Source of the DNA: Gamarada debralockiae
Taxonomy: Eukaryota; Ascomycota; Leotiomycetes; Helotiales; Hyphodiscaceae
Length of the DNA stretch: 64,000 nucleotides
NCBI GenBank assembly: GCA_002803225.1
Contig: NXFV01001780.1
Span: 1-64,000, forward strand
Reading direction: 5' to 3'
Part shown: positions 32,555 to 43,473 of the stretch, piece by piece
Numbering within the stretch: the stretch's first letter is position 1
How the letters are laid out: the number at the start of each line of letters is the position of its first letter
Position numbers and translations under genes: made by a program
Notes under the pieces: model-generated
The model's input: the letters and a program-made list of their open reading frames with translations, nothing else
Databases searched by the model: none
Told to the model about the DNA's origin: nothing

Positions 32555-34180
32555 TCATCCCAAAATGAACTCCTTCCACTGCTTGCCCTCCTGCCTGCAA
32601 GAATTATTGAAAGCATCCTTGAACACCTTACCCAAACCCACGCGGTATGCAATGTCATTTCTATCCCTCTCAATAAGCAAGTCATAGTGCAAGTCCCACG
32701 CAGACTGCATTCTCTTTTTCGGGATATAGTAAGCCTAATCATCGTATTCGTGCTCCTTGCCAAACTGCTTGGCATCCGAGATCGAGATGAATTCAAGTGG
32801 CTCCTCAGGATCTGGCACTTTCGCCCGCCTGTGTCTCTCAAGCACGATCGTCCCACACCAGTCGTCTTTGTAGTCTAAGATGCTGTAACGTTGGAACTTT
32901 CGGCCAAAGTCCCGCTTTGGATCTTCTCTAACGCGGAAGAACGCTGACCATGTGAAGAACTGCAGATAGGGCATGTATTTTTCGGAACTGTTCCGGATGA
33001 ACGCGGTTGACTGGGGAAGAGCTGTTTTCAATGATTCTCACTCCATATGGGCACTCGGAGAGAATGTACTTGAAGTCGTCAGACCGACTTCCTCGAGGAA
33101 GTTTGCACTCTTTTTCTTTGATGTAGCGGCCATACCTGTCGTACTCGTTTCCTTCGATATTGTCTTTTCTCTTTGGAGCCGTATTATCCTCGTCGCCTTC
33201 CCAAACAAGTCGCAGGTTTCCGTTGACGTAACCGAATGTACCATGCATCCAAGCATGGTTCATAAGCCAGTCCTCAAGATTCTCCTCACAACCAGACAAT
33301 AGATGGGGCTTGTATTCCGTCATTTCGCCTTGCCAGCCGCATCATGACCAGCCCGGGAATCTTTCATCATCTTTGATCTAAACGCCGCTCAGGTGCGTCT
33401 CGAGCCTCCCAGAGAAGGGCCTAATCGAAGTGGGAGGACGGAAGACCATGGATGAGACTTCCTCCCAGTCCATCGCATAAAAGGTTTCCGATTCCGTTGA
33501 AAGCGGCAAGAATGTCCTTGGAGAAGGATAGATGACGCTGCATGTATAGCTCGAGTGCCTTCTTGTATACCGAGAGCGCCAACTCCGAAAGTTGACCCAA
33601 CATAGCAGTGGAGATTCGATGAATTCTATTGACCACCCAGCGGAAGGGTGCTCAGTGATAGTTTCAGCCGATCTTGCAGTGCAGCGACACTGGAAGCAGA
33701 TGCGCCCATTGACGAAAATGAGGATGCGAGTCGACATCAGCCGTTCTTGGAATATCTAGGCTCGAGCATTCCAATGCCACTGCCGAATGCAGGTCTCTGC
33801 AGGTTGGGTGGACATCAACCGAACTTCTGGACTGTACTGCTCAATGGCTTGTTCTGGGGCGAACCTCTGTGTAGCCCCTGCAGTCCGGCATTCTCCGTCG
33901 GCGGCACATATCGTCAGGTAGGCGTTGCCATATACGAGGTCCATAACTCTAGAGTGGAGCGTCCAAGACCTCTTGCTATTTGGATTATGTAGAGCGAATC
34001 GACCCAAAGATAGCGTTCCCCAAGAGCACGAACAAGTTCAATAGCATCACGTATAGTACGTAGTAAATCCGAGAGCTTTTTCCGAATGCATCCGGAACTC
34101 ATGAGTCCTTGATGTTATCTTCCTTCTTCGTAAAGACTGGACCTTTGCCCCAGATATAGTTCAATGCGACATATCTTGCT
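32555..34180 (-). pseudogene. HET-domain (heterokaryon incompatibility) gene, inactivated
   Basis: Minus-strand pieces follow the HET-protein order: ARYVALNYIWGKG (about 34180), TIRDAIELVRALGERYLWVDS, RVMDLVYGNAYLTICAADG, WNARA then IFQERLMSTRILIF, LALSVYKKALELYMQRHLSF with LAAFNGIGNLLCDGLGG, YKPHLLSGCEENLEDWLMN and, at the end, DIAYRVGLGKVFKDAFNNS. Breaks include frame changes near 34100, 33990, 33600 and 33010. In-frame stops stand where Trp is expected: TAG at 33756-33758 (the WTFQERL Trp), TAG at 33421-33423 and TGA at 33342-33344 (the SWSWCGW Trp). Another TAG lies at 32735-32737. Family role when intact: trigger of cell death after fusion of unlike hyphae. The region upstream to about 34700 may hold more degraded N-terminus. 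Confidence 0.88.
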
Positions 34181-36010
34181 CCAGATAGAAGAGAAAAAAA
34201 GGGTTATGTTGTCTACATCGATGACACCGAAGAATGATTTCCACTTGGATAAGTCGTGGCCTGTCACCTGACATGTGGACCCATGATGTCGGACGCATGT
34301 CTCTGTCCTTTGCCGAATTTGAGGTTATGTCGATCCTGCGTTTTGCAAAGTTCTGCCAAAGAACAGATCGGGTGACTCTCGAGTCGGTGTAGACGTCAGC
34401 ACAATGTAGGTATCGTCGAACCGGCCAGTTCTAGTGCACACGGATCCGCCTTGGGCAAGCTCGTGACGATGACTTCCCCACTTCTATCATGCTTGAGAAC
34501 TCTTTCCGTCAACTTGCAGCTCGCATAACACAAAGATTCCTTTTATGGCCAATTATTAATGTTTGATGGGAGATGTCGAGATCATGACCTCTGTCGACCG
34601 ATTGCGAAGTCTTCTTGTATAATGGTTCACGCAGAGATTATATGACGAGCCGACAGAATGGACAATCCTTCCTGGGGTGTATTTCCTTCAAGGTGCCGAG
34701 CCTGAGTCCCGTTCGGGCCAAACTACATGCCCTCATCCAGCTCTCCGAGGCTATCTAGCCCAACTCCACCTCCTGGCTCTTTGCTAGGAGGTCGTATTAA
34801 CCGCCTGTGCTTAGTGTATTCGTTTATTAAGAATTTCTCCTCGGCGAGTCTCATCGAAGAACATCTTATGCAAGCCCTCCCTTCCTTCTTAATGAACTCG
34901 TCTAAGATTTTGTGGATCTATCGAGATTGTCTATCAGTAAACCTGACCTCCATCATCAAGAGAACGCAATCTGACCTTCTCGTGTCTGATCACTTTCGTG
35001 ATAATCAAGTCCCAACGTCTTCTGACAGCTTCAGGCTAAGACTCTTAGCTACAAACATCTCATGTGTCGAGTGTGGCACCTCACCATCTGTCGTCGGCTT
35101 GTTCGCCTATTTAGGTCGGTCATTCTTCCTCTGAACGGGGGTGCTATAGGGCCTCATCAGGTCTGAGAGGTTCTCGCTGTCCGTTTCCGTTCTCGTGATG
35201 AACGTCATTTCGTTCCGCTGATGGTCCAGCAGTGCCTTCAACATTGAGACCGTTCTAGAGACCGTTCTCGTTATCATGTGGTTGACCAATACCATTCGAA
35301 GTATCTTGGAGTGATCGCCATTCTCCATTGTTGATATGCTGACTTAAGGGTTTTCGATATGTAAAATTCGCAGGAACTCGAAAGAAAATAATGAGGCATA
35401 GGACAAGGCTGGGGAGATCTCTGTGGGAGAAAGAAGAGATCTTACGTAGGGGCATCTAAATATCTTCGGATGGTAGTAATAGACCCAATTGAGCCCTAAC
35501 GACCTTGTTGTTGATGTTTACATCGCTTTTCACTTCATCGTAACTGTCTAATAGCTAGTACAGTCTAAACACTCGTCTTGGGATACCTCCATAAATAGCC
35601 ACTGTGGCTTCGAGGAGGCTGAAAAAAAAAAGGGGGAGGGAGGGGGAGGGCGCTTGAACTGGACTATCCCGTGCAGCCTGAAGATGCCAGAAAAGGAATG
35701 TGATTATTGATCGTGATTACAGGTTGAAGAATGGGATATCTCGATGGGAAAAGGAAAGGAGAAATGGAAGTGCGCGGTGATGTCCAAAAGCCAACCGGAC
35801 AATTGAAGTTTGGTGATCTTCCAGAAAATCCGGGGAAAGCAAACCCTGCTTCCGTCACATGCCAATGGGCTTCGAGCCCCTCTTTATTTCTCATTCTTTA
35901 CTCTTTCTTTCAACATCTCTATCTCCTATCTCGAACTGAACATGAGGTGGCGCAGAAGGCCTATTGATCTCAACCCCAGCTGATTGAGCTCTTCGATACA
36001 GCTTTTCAAA
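34181..36010. other. Spacer upstream of the patatin-like gene
   Basis: About 1.8 kb. The part nearest the HET pseudogene may be its degraded 5' end. A 135-codon frame at 34727-35134 has no motif and is not called. A G-rich motif lies at 35632-35650. The last few hundred bases are presumably the promoter of the gene at 36011. Confidence 0.45.
35632..35650 (+). promoter_or_regulatory. Perfect G-quadruplex motif
   Basis: The run G5-A-G3-A-G5-A-G3 gives four G-tracts separated by single A loops, directly after an A10 tract. It lies about 360 bp upstream of the patatin-like start codon. Formation in vivo is inference. Confidence 0.6.
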
Positions 36011-37901
36011 ATGGCTGGAGTACTGACGGCCATCTGGAGGGTCATTGTGGATGTTCTGCTGTTCTGGCAAGTCGTAAGCAATTCCTTCAGAAGTTCTCCA
36101 TGTTGAAGCTAATGATCTCTAATTAGAGATTCCTCAAATGGTTGACTCGCAAGAAACCTGTGGAACTATGGTTCGAGATTCTCAAAGACGCCAAAACATA
36201 CGAGGAATGGGAGGAGGCAGCTTTCCAACTCGACGTTTTGTTGGGCAATGATCTATGGTACGCCTGCCCTTTGGTTAGCAATACAAATGCTAACAGGCAC
36301 TACTTCAGGCGTCAAAACCCGACCTCGAAGTATTACGATTACAAGCTCATTCACGAACGCCTCCAATCGATCATCATTGCACGCGAAGAAGGGGACATCC
36401 TACAGTTGGTCAATCTACTACGGTCGGGCCTGGTACGGAATTTAGGGAATATATCTGCGCCGCGTCTTTTCAACCGGGCTTTTGCCGGGACGAAGCTTTT
36501 GATCGAAGATTATATCACACAAGTTGCACAAGCTATAGCGGATGTCACCAAGCTACCCACTTCTCCTGGCGGTGATGGAAATGGAGTGGTGCCCGGGTTC
36601 AGCAGTCAGGCAAAGTTGGATCTTTTACACGATACAAGACAGGCTTTTGGGAGGAGTACACTAGTTCTACAAGGCGGAGCAATCTTTGGATTGTGCCATT
36701 TGGGAGTGGTGAAAGCTCTCTTCGCTCGGGGACTGTTACCGAGAATCATCACAGGAACAGCGACAGGAGCTTTGATTGCGGCTTTGGTTGGAATACATAC
36801 CGAGGACGAACTTCCCAAGTTTCTTAGCGGCGAGAGTATTGATCTCTCTGCCTTCGCTGGCAAGAGCAAAGCTTCCGTCATTGAGAATGGCCACACGAAT
36901 TCCTTGTCCTTTGCGACTTGGTGGGAGACTCTGCAAAGAAGAATAAAAAGATTCTTCCGTGAAGGTTATTTCCTGGATGTTACGGTTTTGGAGGAGTGTG
37001 TCAGAGCGAATGTTGGGGATCTTACTTTTGAGGAAGCATACAACCGGACGAAGAGGGTGCTCAACATCACAGTAGCAACTACTGGAAGGGGCGGAGTTCC
37101 TAACCTCCTCAATTATCTCACAGCGCCCAATGTCGTAGGTTCTCTTGGTTCCAGCCAAATGCCATGGCTAACAATCGACAGTTGATCTGGTCGGCCGCAA
37201 TCGCATCCAACGCATCTTCTCCATCGCTCTACGGCCGCTCAATCACTCTAAAATGCAAAGACCTATCCGGAGCCATCGTGCCTTGGTCAGCAGCATCCGA
37301 GACCACCTTCCGGCCCTGGACACACGCCTCATACAATGACCGGGACTCGCCATTATCTCGGATCGCAGAACTATTCAACGTCAACCACTTCATCGTCAGC
37401 CAAGCTCGCCCATACCTTGTTCCTTTCCTACAGAGCGACATGCATGGACCTTCTCCAATCTACACCCGTGGCGGACGAACTTCGTTGACTGGCGGAATCC
37501 TCCGTCTCATAACGATGGAGATCCACCACCGTTTGCAACAGCTTGACAGTCTCCAACTTCTCCCCTTATCAATAAGACGTTTCTTGGTGGATGAACATGT
37601 TCCTGCCGCATCTGTGACTTTAGTTCCGGAGATATCGACAAGTGATTTCATTCGTTTGCTCGAGACACCCACACAGGAAAGCTTGGATTACTGGATTCTG
37701 AGAGGAGAGAAGAGCGTTTGGCCTGCTGTTGGTGCGCTGAAGGTTAGGTGTGCAGTTGAATCCGAGCTTGATCGTGGTTATCAGTTTGTGAGGAGGAAAA
37801 AAGCCGGAGGTTTGAGGAGAAGGGGGAGTGCTGTTGATAATGCTAATGAAAAGGAGAGGAGGGAGAGGGAACGTGCTAATAGCGTTGGTGCAAAATGGTA
37901 G
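36011..37901 (+). CDS. Patatin-like phospholipase domain protein
   Basis: Four exons, 36011-36073, 36127-36257, 36309-37134 and 37182-37901, give 579 residues. The second intron (51 bp) has no stop in frame but is recognised by GTACGC, GCTAAC and TTCAG, and its removal yields LLGNDLWRQNPTSKYYDYKL. A short N-terminal hydrophobic/aromatic segment (IWRVIVDVLLFWQVRFLKWL) probably associates with membranes or lipid droplets. The patatin core begins at LVLQGGAIFGLCHLGVVKAL (oxyanion glycine loop). The nucleophile elbow reads ITGTATGALIAALVG, with Ala where the GxSxG serine is usual. APNVLIWSAAIASNASSP and LFNVNHFIVSQARPY follow. Family role: triacylglycerol or phospholipid hydrolysis in relatives of yeast Tgl3/4/5. 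Whether this member is catalytic is uncertain. The C-terminus is basic (KERRERERANS). Confidence 0.88.
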
Positions 37902-38284
37902 GAATGGATGGGGAGTCCTTGGGAAAGTCCATTGCATTGGTTTAGGCGTTTGTAAGATTTTACATATGTGCACTGCGGAGAGGCCATGCAGCCAACGCGA
38001 AGCCGAAACGGGCTCAATTGTCCAAAAATTTGCGAGTGATTGAGAGCTCCAGAATTTGAGTATCCGGTAGAGAATGCCTTCCATAGAAGGTAGATAACGA
38101 GTCGAGATCTCCAAAGCCCACACGTATCCATGTTACCAGCCACAGACGCAAGTTTTGTTCAGAATCGTGATTTATTGAGGTGGTCCCGTACCAGCCATGC
38201 TATTTTCGAAAGTACACCATGACCCCCCGAAAAAGCACAAGAACCCTGCACAAAAGCCATGGCACAAGTCATCCCGAACCCAGT
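37902..38284. other. Spacer between convergent genes
   Basis: About 380 bp between the patatin-like stop and the RPL35 stop; carries the two 3' ends. No feature recognised. Confidence 0.5.
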
Positions 38285-38908
38285 TTACGCCTCAGCCTGC
38301 GTGAAGTCAGTCTTATGTCCATACCAAAACTCTCCTTCTCCACTCATATTATGGAAATAGGACTCGGCATTTTGTACCTTGATAGCATACTTCCGCTGGG
38401 GGAAGTGAGTCGCCCGCTTCTTCGTCTTCTCCAAAGTCTTCTCGCTCTCGTGCTTGCTCAAACGTCTTCGAATGGCGCGGGTCTGCTTTGGTCGGAGGTC
38501 GAGGGGTAGGTACTTCTTGTTCTTGTAGAAGAGGCGGAGTTGCGAGCGTTGGTTGGCGTTAATTACTGTGAGGACCTTTGCGATTGACTTTCGGAGATCA
38601 TGGCTGCAGAAACCCCTTCGTTAGCATGTTGATTCCAGACTTCCTTCACGCTGCGCCCACGATTCTTCTCGATGGGTAAGGGCCGTATGATGGTACGAAC
38701 ATCTTTGTGAGCTTCGACGCGGATCCTCCTGCAATCTTTTGTGTGCGCAGTTGACCCAACTCAGTCTTCAACTCTCCCAGTTGCTTCGCCAGGTCGGCCT
38801 TGTTCTTGGACCAAAGTTGGCCAGTCTTGACTTTTCCGGACGACTGTCGCATTGATCGTTAGCCTTCCCAATCTATCCATTGCTTCGACCTGATCTATCC
38901 CTTACCAT
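38285..38908 (-). CDS. RPL35: 60S ribosomal protein L35 (uL29)
   Basis: Four exons on the minus strand, 38908-38906, 38843-38701, 38603-38378 and 38296-38285, encode 127 residues. The first coding exon is the ATG alone, followed immediately by GTAAGG; the second begins [18 protein letters not shown]. The intron between is supported by a GCTAAC branch point and CAG. The core ([18 protein letters not shown], then [18 protein letters not shown]) and the basic end (FPQRKYAIK) are diagnostic of eukaryotic L35. The last intron separates a 12-nt exon coding for AEA and the stop. Role: structural protein at the polypeptide exit tunnel of the large subunit and a contact for the signal recognition particle. 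Many small introns near the start are usual for fungal ribosomal protein genes. It is divergent from GOS1. Confidence 0.95.
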
Positions 38909-39201
38909 TGTGATGGTTTGTCGTGAGGTACCGTTGTCGAAAATGAAGATGGTCGTTGAAGTTCTCGAGAATTTTGAAAATAGTCGTGTGTGGATAGAAC
39001 TAATTCGATTAAGCGACTTGTGCGAGCCTGAACTTCGAGGCTATAACAAAACTCCCGGATTTGCCTTTCGCCGAGTCACATGTCCAGTGAAGAAGGCGCG
39101 GCCCGCGTCACTTCTACAGTGGTTCCGGACCGAGTGAGCGACGTTTGCAATCCAGGACTTCCCATGAATTGCTTCAAATCCCAAAGTCTGTACACAATAC
39201 G

Positions 39202-39979
39202 ATGGCTTCTTCTACAGGAACCGGATGGGCTCAGCTGAGACAACAAGCTCGGTCATTAGAAACTCAGGTATGATATTCAGAAATCCTCTCCAGACTCAAG
39301 ACTGACCAGCTTTCAGACAGAGACCCTTTTCCATACATATTCGCAATTCGCATCAGTTCCAAATATACCCCTGAAGCCAACAGAAGATGAGAAGCAGACG
39401 GAGACTAAGTTACAAGAGATTTTGGAGAAGGTACGTGAGCCTTTACGCATTCCAGTCAAATGCTAAGCTGCTCAGCGAGAAGCGCTTTTATCACAACTCT
39501 CCCGTCTCCTCGACTCAGAAGCAACCCTCACAGCCTCCGCTCTAAAACAAAACAACCTCTCTCGACACCGTGAAATCCTCCAAGACCACCATCGAGAGCT
39601 CGCCCGATTAAAGTCCCAACTACAAGATGCCCGGAATCGTGCAAACCTTCTCTCTAATGTACGGAGCGATATCGATGCATATCATTCCAACAACCCGGAA
39701 GCGGCGGAAGCAGACTATATGCTTGAGGAACGAGGGCGGATAGATAATAGTCACAACATGGCGGATAGCGTATTGAGCCAGGCTTATGCTGTGAATGAGA
39801 GTTTTGGACTTCAAAGGGAGACTTTGGCTAGCATCAATCGAAGGATCACCGGGGCTGCCAGTCAGGTCCCTGGATTGAATAGTTTGATCGGCAGGATATC
39901 GGCTAAGAAGAGGAGAGATGGCATTATTATGGGAGGCTTCATTGCCTTCTGCTTTCTTTTGTTCTTATATTTTATATGA
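39202..39979 (+). CDS. GOS1: Golgi Qb-SNARE Gos1
   Basis: Three exons, 39202-39267, 39317-39430 and 39476-39979, give 227 residues, the usual Gos1/GOS-28 length. The N-terminus WAQLRQQARSLETQTETLFH starts the Habc-like helical region. The SNARE motif spans roughly residues 135-200, ending TLASINRRITGAASQVPGLN. The C-terminal anchor is IIMGGFIAFCFLLFLYFI, with the protein ending at the membrane (tail-anchored). Role: Qb-SNARE in retrograde and intra-Golgi vesicle fusion, partnering Sed5, Ykt6 and Sft1 in yeast. Its 3' end lies only 77 bp from that of ATP10 on the opposite strand. Confidence 0.94.
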
Positions 39980-40056
39980 GGGGCTAACATTGGAGCGGGG
40001 CGTTCCGTTGGCCGGCGTGCCAAGGTGTTGTTGTACTAGTATGGGTATATCCAATT

Positions 40057-41142
40057 TTATGCTGCGGACTGAGCCTTCTGGCTGTCCGCTTTTCCCGACT
40101 CGATCTTCTCTACTGGTGCTGCGACCTTTTCTTGTAGTTTTGAGTCCTCCAAGAGCCGCCTTACACCCTTCACTAGACTCTCTTTCTCATCTCCCTCAGC
40201 ACGTCCACTTCCTGCCCACCTTATCCTACATTCTTTATCCAACAGATATGTGTACCCAACCTTGCTATTCAGTAGCCCAATGGAATCCCTCATATCATCC
40301 GTCACGCCCTTCACAACCAAGAAATACCGCCCCCAATTATCAAACCCCAATCTCTTCCTCAGACCCGGCATGAAGAATCTCACTATCGCAGCCTTCAGCC
40401 AATTCTCCTCAATGTTAATTCGAATCAGTTGTACCGCACCCCCACTGCTCTTTATAACCTGGTGTAACCCCGGGTTGTTCTTTTCGGAAACAAAGGTGGC
40501 TGCTTGGTTTTCTGCCCATGCACTGCTGAAAATGCTTACGACTGACACCTTGCCTTCCAGAACCGGAGTTGTATCGAGGAGTTTTTTGTCCCTCGTTAAC
40601 GTCTGCCCGTGGAAGTTAGGGAAATATAAGGCCTTTTCGGATTTGAAAAGTCTCGGAGGAGCGAGGAAGGATTTCCCTTTGTGAAGTCGCATGTTACTCC
40701 ATTCTCTGAAATATGGCTTGGAGATCTTGTGCGTCCTTGACGAGAGTTAGCACTGCCAATTCTTATAGAATTGAAATGCTTACAGCTCTTTCCGCCTCGC
40801 AATATGCTTGTCATAGTTCACGAAGTCCGCCCTCCTTTGGCTCCATGATCTGTGATCAATCCCCGTATTTTGTCCTGCTCTAGGTGGCGTTGGAAATCCA
40901 ATTGGTCGATTGAGAGGTTTTGGTGTGAATTCCTCTATAGCTTTGCCATAAGCTCGCGGCGCATCTTCGAGGGGCGAAGGGGGAGGAGGTGCATGTGCAC
41001 TCTGAGGATCTGCGGGAGCTGAAGTCCCCTTCCCAGCGGGTCGTTGGTACGAAGTACTGAATGAGCGCCATTGACAAAGCATACAAGCTGCTGAGTCAAG
41101 CTTGATATTGGCAGACCATAACGGCCTTCGTGAGAGGATCAT
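40057..41142 (-). CDS. ATP10: Mitochondrial ATP synthase assembly factor Atp10
   Basis: Two exons, 41142-40784 and 40735-40057, with a 48-bp intron (GTAAGC, CTAAC, AAG) give 345 residues. The N-terminus is basic and Ser-rich (LCQWRSFSTSYQRPAGKG), a mitochondrial import signal, followed by a Pro-rich linker. The join gives THKISKPYFREWSNMRLHKG, then SEKALYFPNFHGQTL and VSVVSIFSSAWAENQ, a thioredoxin-like core. LRKRLGFDNWGRYFLVVKG and NSKVGYTYLLDKECRIRWAG are characteristic of Atp10. Role: inner-membrane factor needed to assemble subunit 6 (Atp6) into the Fo sector. It shares a 250-bp divergent promoter with the E2 gene, which is also mitochondrial. Confidence 0.94.
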
Positions 41143-41392
41143 GCTGATTAGTTGATCACGCCCAGTGCCAGCAGTTCAGGGCGCGTCAACATCTCGGTCT
41201 AAAAATCTCCCCAGTCCAAGTCAATCGAGCTAGCCGTGGACAGGGGTGGTTGTCGTCTGAACCGTCAATAACCGCAGTTGCGGAGAGAACCCCAGATTGT
41301 TTGTATTCTCCCTCCTCCAAATATCTGAGAATGTAAGCCCCAAAACTTCTCTCCTCTGGCCTGGAGACTTTCTAGGGAGCATTGGAATCAAC
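41143..41392. promoter_or_regulatory. Bidirectional promoter region, ATP10 / branched-chain E2
   Basis: 250 bp between two divergent start codons, both genes encoding mitochondrial proteins. No specific sites identified; shared control is inference. Confidence 0.5.
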
Positions 41393-42879
41393 ATGCGTCT
41401 TCAACTTTACTCACGAATTTCCTCGAGACAATGGCATGTCTACAAAAGCCTACCCCTCAATAGACACTTCCCGACAAGCCGGCCCTTTCACGCATCTGCC
41501 AGAGCACATGCTATAAAGCCATTTCTGCTGGCAGATATCGGTGAAGGTTAGTTTAGCCTCTATTCTGCAAGTAATTGGGCTGTTTCTGACAGGAAATAGG
41601 CATCCGAGAATGCGAAATTATTCAATGGTTTGTCCAACCAGAAGCTCGAGTCGAGGAGTGGGACAAGTTGTGCGAGGTACAAAGCGACAAAGCCTCGGTA
41701 GAGATCACTAGCAGATTTGCGGGAGTGATCAAGAAATTACATTATGAGGCTGGGGAAATGGCAAAAGTGGGGAAGCCTCTGGTGGATATCGATATACAAG
41801 GCGAGATCAAACAGGAGGATCTAGAAGCTTTGACTGAGTCAGGCAGCGGGGAGGAATCCCAGGCTCAGGCAAAGGACACACCCAGTTCCTCCGCTACTAG
41901 TACACCAGGCTCAGAGACAGCACCAGCACCAGAGAAGGCTCCCTCACCTAAAGGGAAGCACGCAACGTTGGCAACTCCAGCAGTTAGACATCTGACAAAG
42001 GAACTGGATGTTAACATTGCGGACGTTAACGGTACTGGGAGAGATGGTCGAGTTCTGAAGGATGATGTCTATCAATTTGCAAAGCAAAGGGACACCGCCC
42101 CTGCAGCAAGTGGACAGACTTTCTCTTCTCTAACTACGGACAGCGGCCCGCAAAAGGAGACTATCACCCAATTATCTCCAACTCAATCGCAAATGTTCAA
42201 GACTATGACCAAGTCCCTAACAATACCACACTTCCTCTACGCAGACGAGATTGACTTCTCTGGGATCTCGGAACTGCGACATCGTTTGAACAAGAAGCTG
42301 GCGAAATCTCCTGTTGGTGAGGTCGGCAAATTGTCTTTCCTGCCCTTCATTGTGAAGGCTGTTTCAATGTCTCTCCACAAGTATCCAATGTTGAATGCAA
42401 GAGTGGATGTCGATTCGAGTTCGTCGAAACCGGTACTAGTTATGCGGAGTCAGCACAACATCGGAGTTGCAATGGACACACCTTCGGGACTCATTGTCCC
42501 AGTCATCAAGAATGTATCGAGTCTTACCGTCCTCGATATTGCTGTGGAGCTCAATCGGCTGCAAGGCTTAGCAGCATCAGGGAAACTCACCTCTCAAGAT
42601 TTGAGTGGGGGTACCATCACTGTCTCAAATATTGGCAACATTGGTGGAACTTATGTTTCACCAGTAATAGTCGAGAAGGAGGTTTCGATATTAGGAATCG
42701 GGAAAGTGCGCACCATTCCCGCATTCGATGAGACGGGTCATGTGGTGCAAAAGCAGATCTGCAATTTCAGCTGGAGTGCTGACCACCGGGTTATAGACGG
42801 AGCAACAATGGCCCGGGCAGCAGAGTTGGTCAGGGGGTTCGTCGAGGACCCGGAGAGTATGGTGATTTATCTTCGCTGA
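41393..42879 (+). CDS. Branched-chain 2-oxoacid dehydrogenase E2 (dihydrolipoyl transacylase)
   Basis: Two exons, 41393-41546 and 41600-42879, encode 477 residues. The N-terminal 40 residues are basic and end FHASARAHAIKPF, a mitochondrial signal. The lipoyl domain starts at LADIGEGIRECEIIQW and carries the lipoylated lysine in VQSDKASVEI. A Ser/Pro/Ala linker leads to the E3-binding domain (TPAVRHLTKELDVNIADVNG, then GRVLKDDV). The catalytic domain ends with the transferase motif SADHRVIDGA, containing the active His and Asp. The opening IGEGIRECEIIQWFV is the branched-chain-type lipoyl domain, rather than pyruvate or 2-oxoglutarate dehydrogenase E2. Role: core of the matrix complex that degrades the oxoacids of Leu, Ile and Val. 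An in-frame upstream open frame exists, but the ATG at 41393 starts the targeting sequence. Confidence 0.94.
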
Positions 42880-43473
42880 CTCCATCTCCCGATACACGAC
42901 GTTGCATCTGTATGCAACAGAGATCCCTTTTAGCTAGAACCGGATAAAGGGCTGAAGATTGCGTGTCAGATAGATGTGGGGATGATCATATAGGGAAGGA
43001 GTTCTTCCCTACGATCAAATGTTGGGACTCAGCCTCATGTTGTGATACCGATGCGTTGTCACACCTGGACTGGGGTGGTTGCGCTACCCCGCGATGCGGG
43101 AAGGAAGACATAGAATAGACAACACAGAAAAGCCATCATTTGATAGACGTAAATGAGCAGCAAAAATCAATTGCATTCATCTAGGGTCTTGTGATATTAT
43201 TCTAGTTCCCCAGATTCCGGGTAAAGCAAAGTTGAAACCCGATAGTGATGCCCAACGCCTTTTTTGTGACCCCCCAAATGCATGCATGCAGCCATTTCCT
43301 GATGAAGTGCAAAAGAGATCCCGGCAACCATGCACAATGAAGACGCCCCAAATGACCCAGCAGCCACAGGCCGCCCTCTCCGTGGAGAAGGAAAAGCGCA
43401 GATCCCAACTCCATGCAATATAACTCAAAGTCTTGGTCATTCTTTGCTTTTCCACCATTCACCATCCGCCTTT
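42880..43473. other. Spacer between convergent genes
   Basis: About 590 bp between the E2 stop and the gluconokinase stop. A small perfect hairpin (CCCGC-GAT-GCGGG) lies near 43089-43101. No gene or RNA recognised. Confidence 0.5.

Noticed and set aside
32735..33323. HET C-terminal frames as separate intact genes
   Set aside because: They are consecutive parts of one HET reading frame separated by stops and frameshifts.
34727..35134. 135-codon plus-strand frame
   Set aside because: No recognisable sequence and lies in a region of decayed DNA.
43089..43101. Small CCCGC/GCGGG hairpin as a terminator or RNA element
   Set aside because: Five base pairs only; fungal Pol II does not use such terminators and no RNA family fits.
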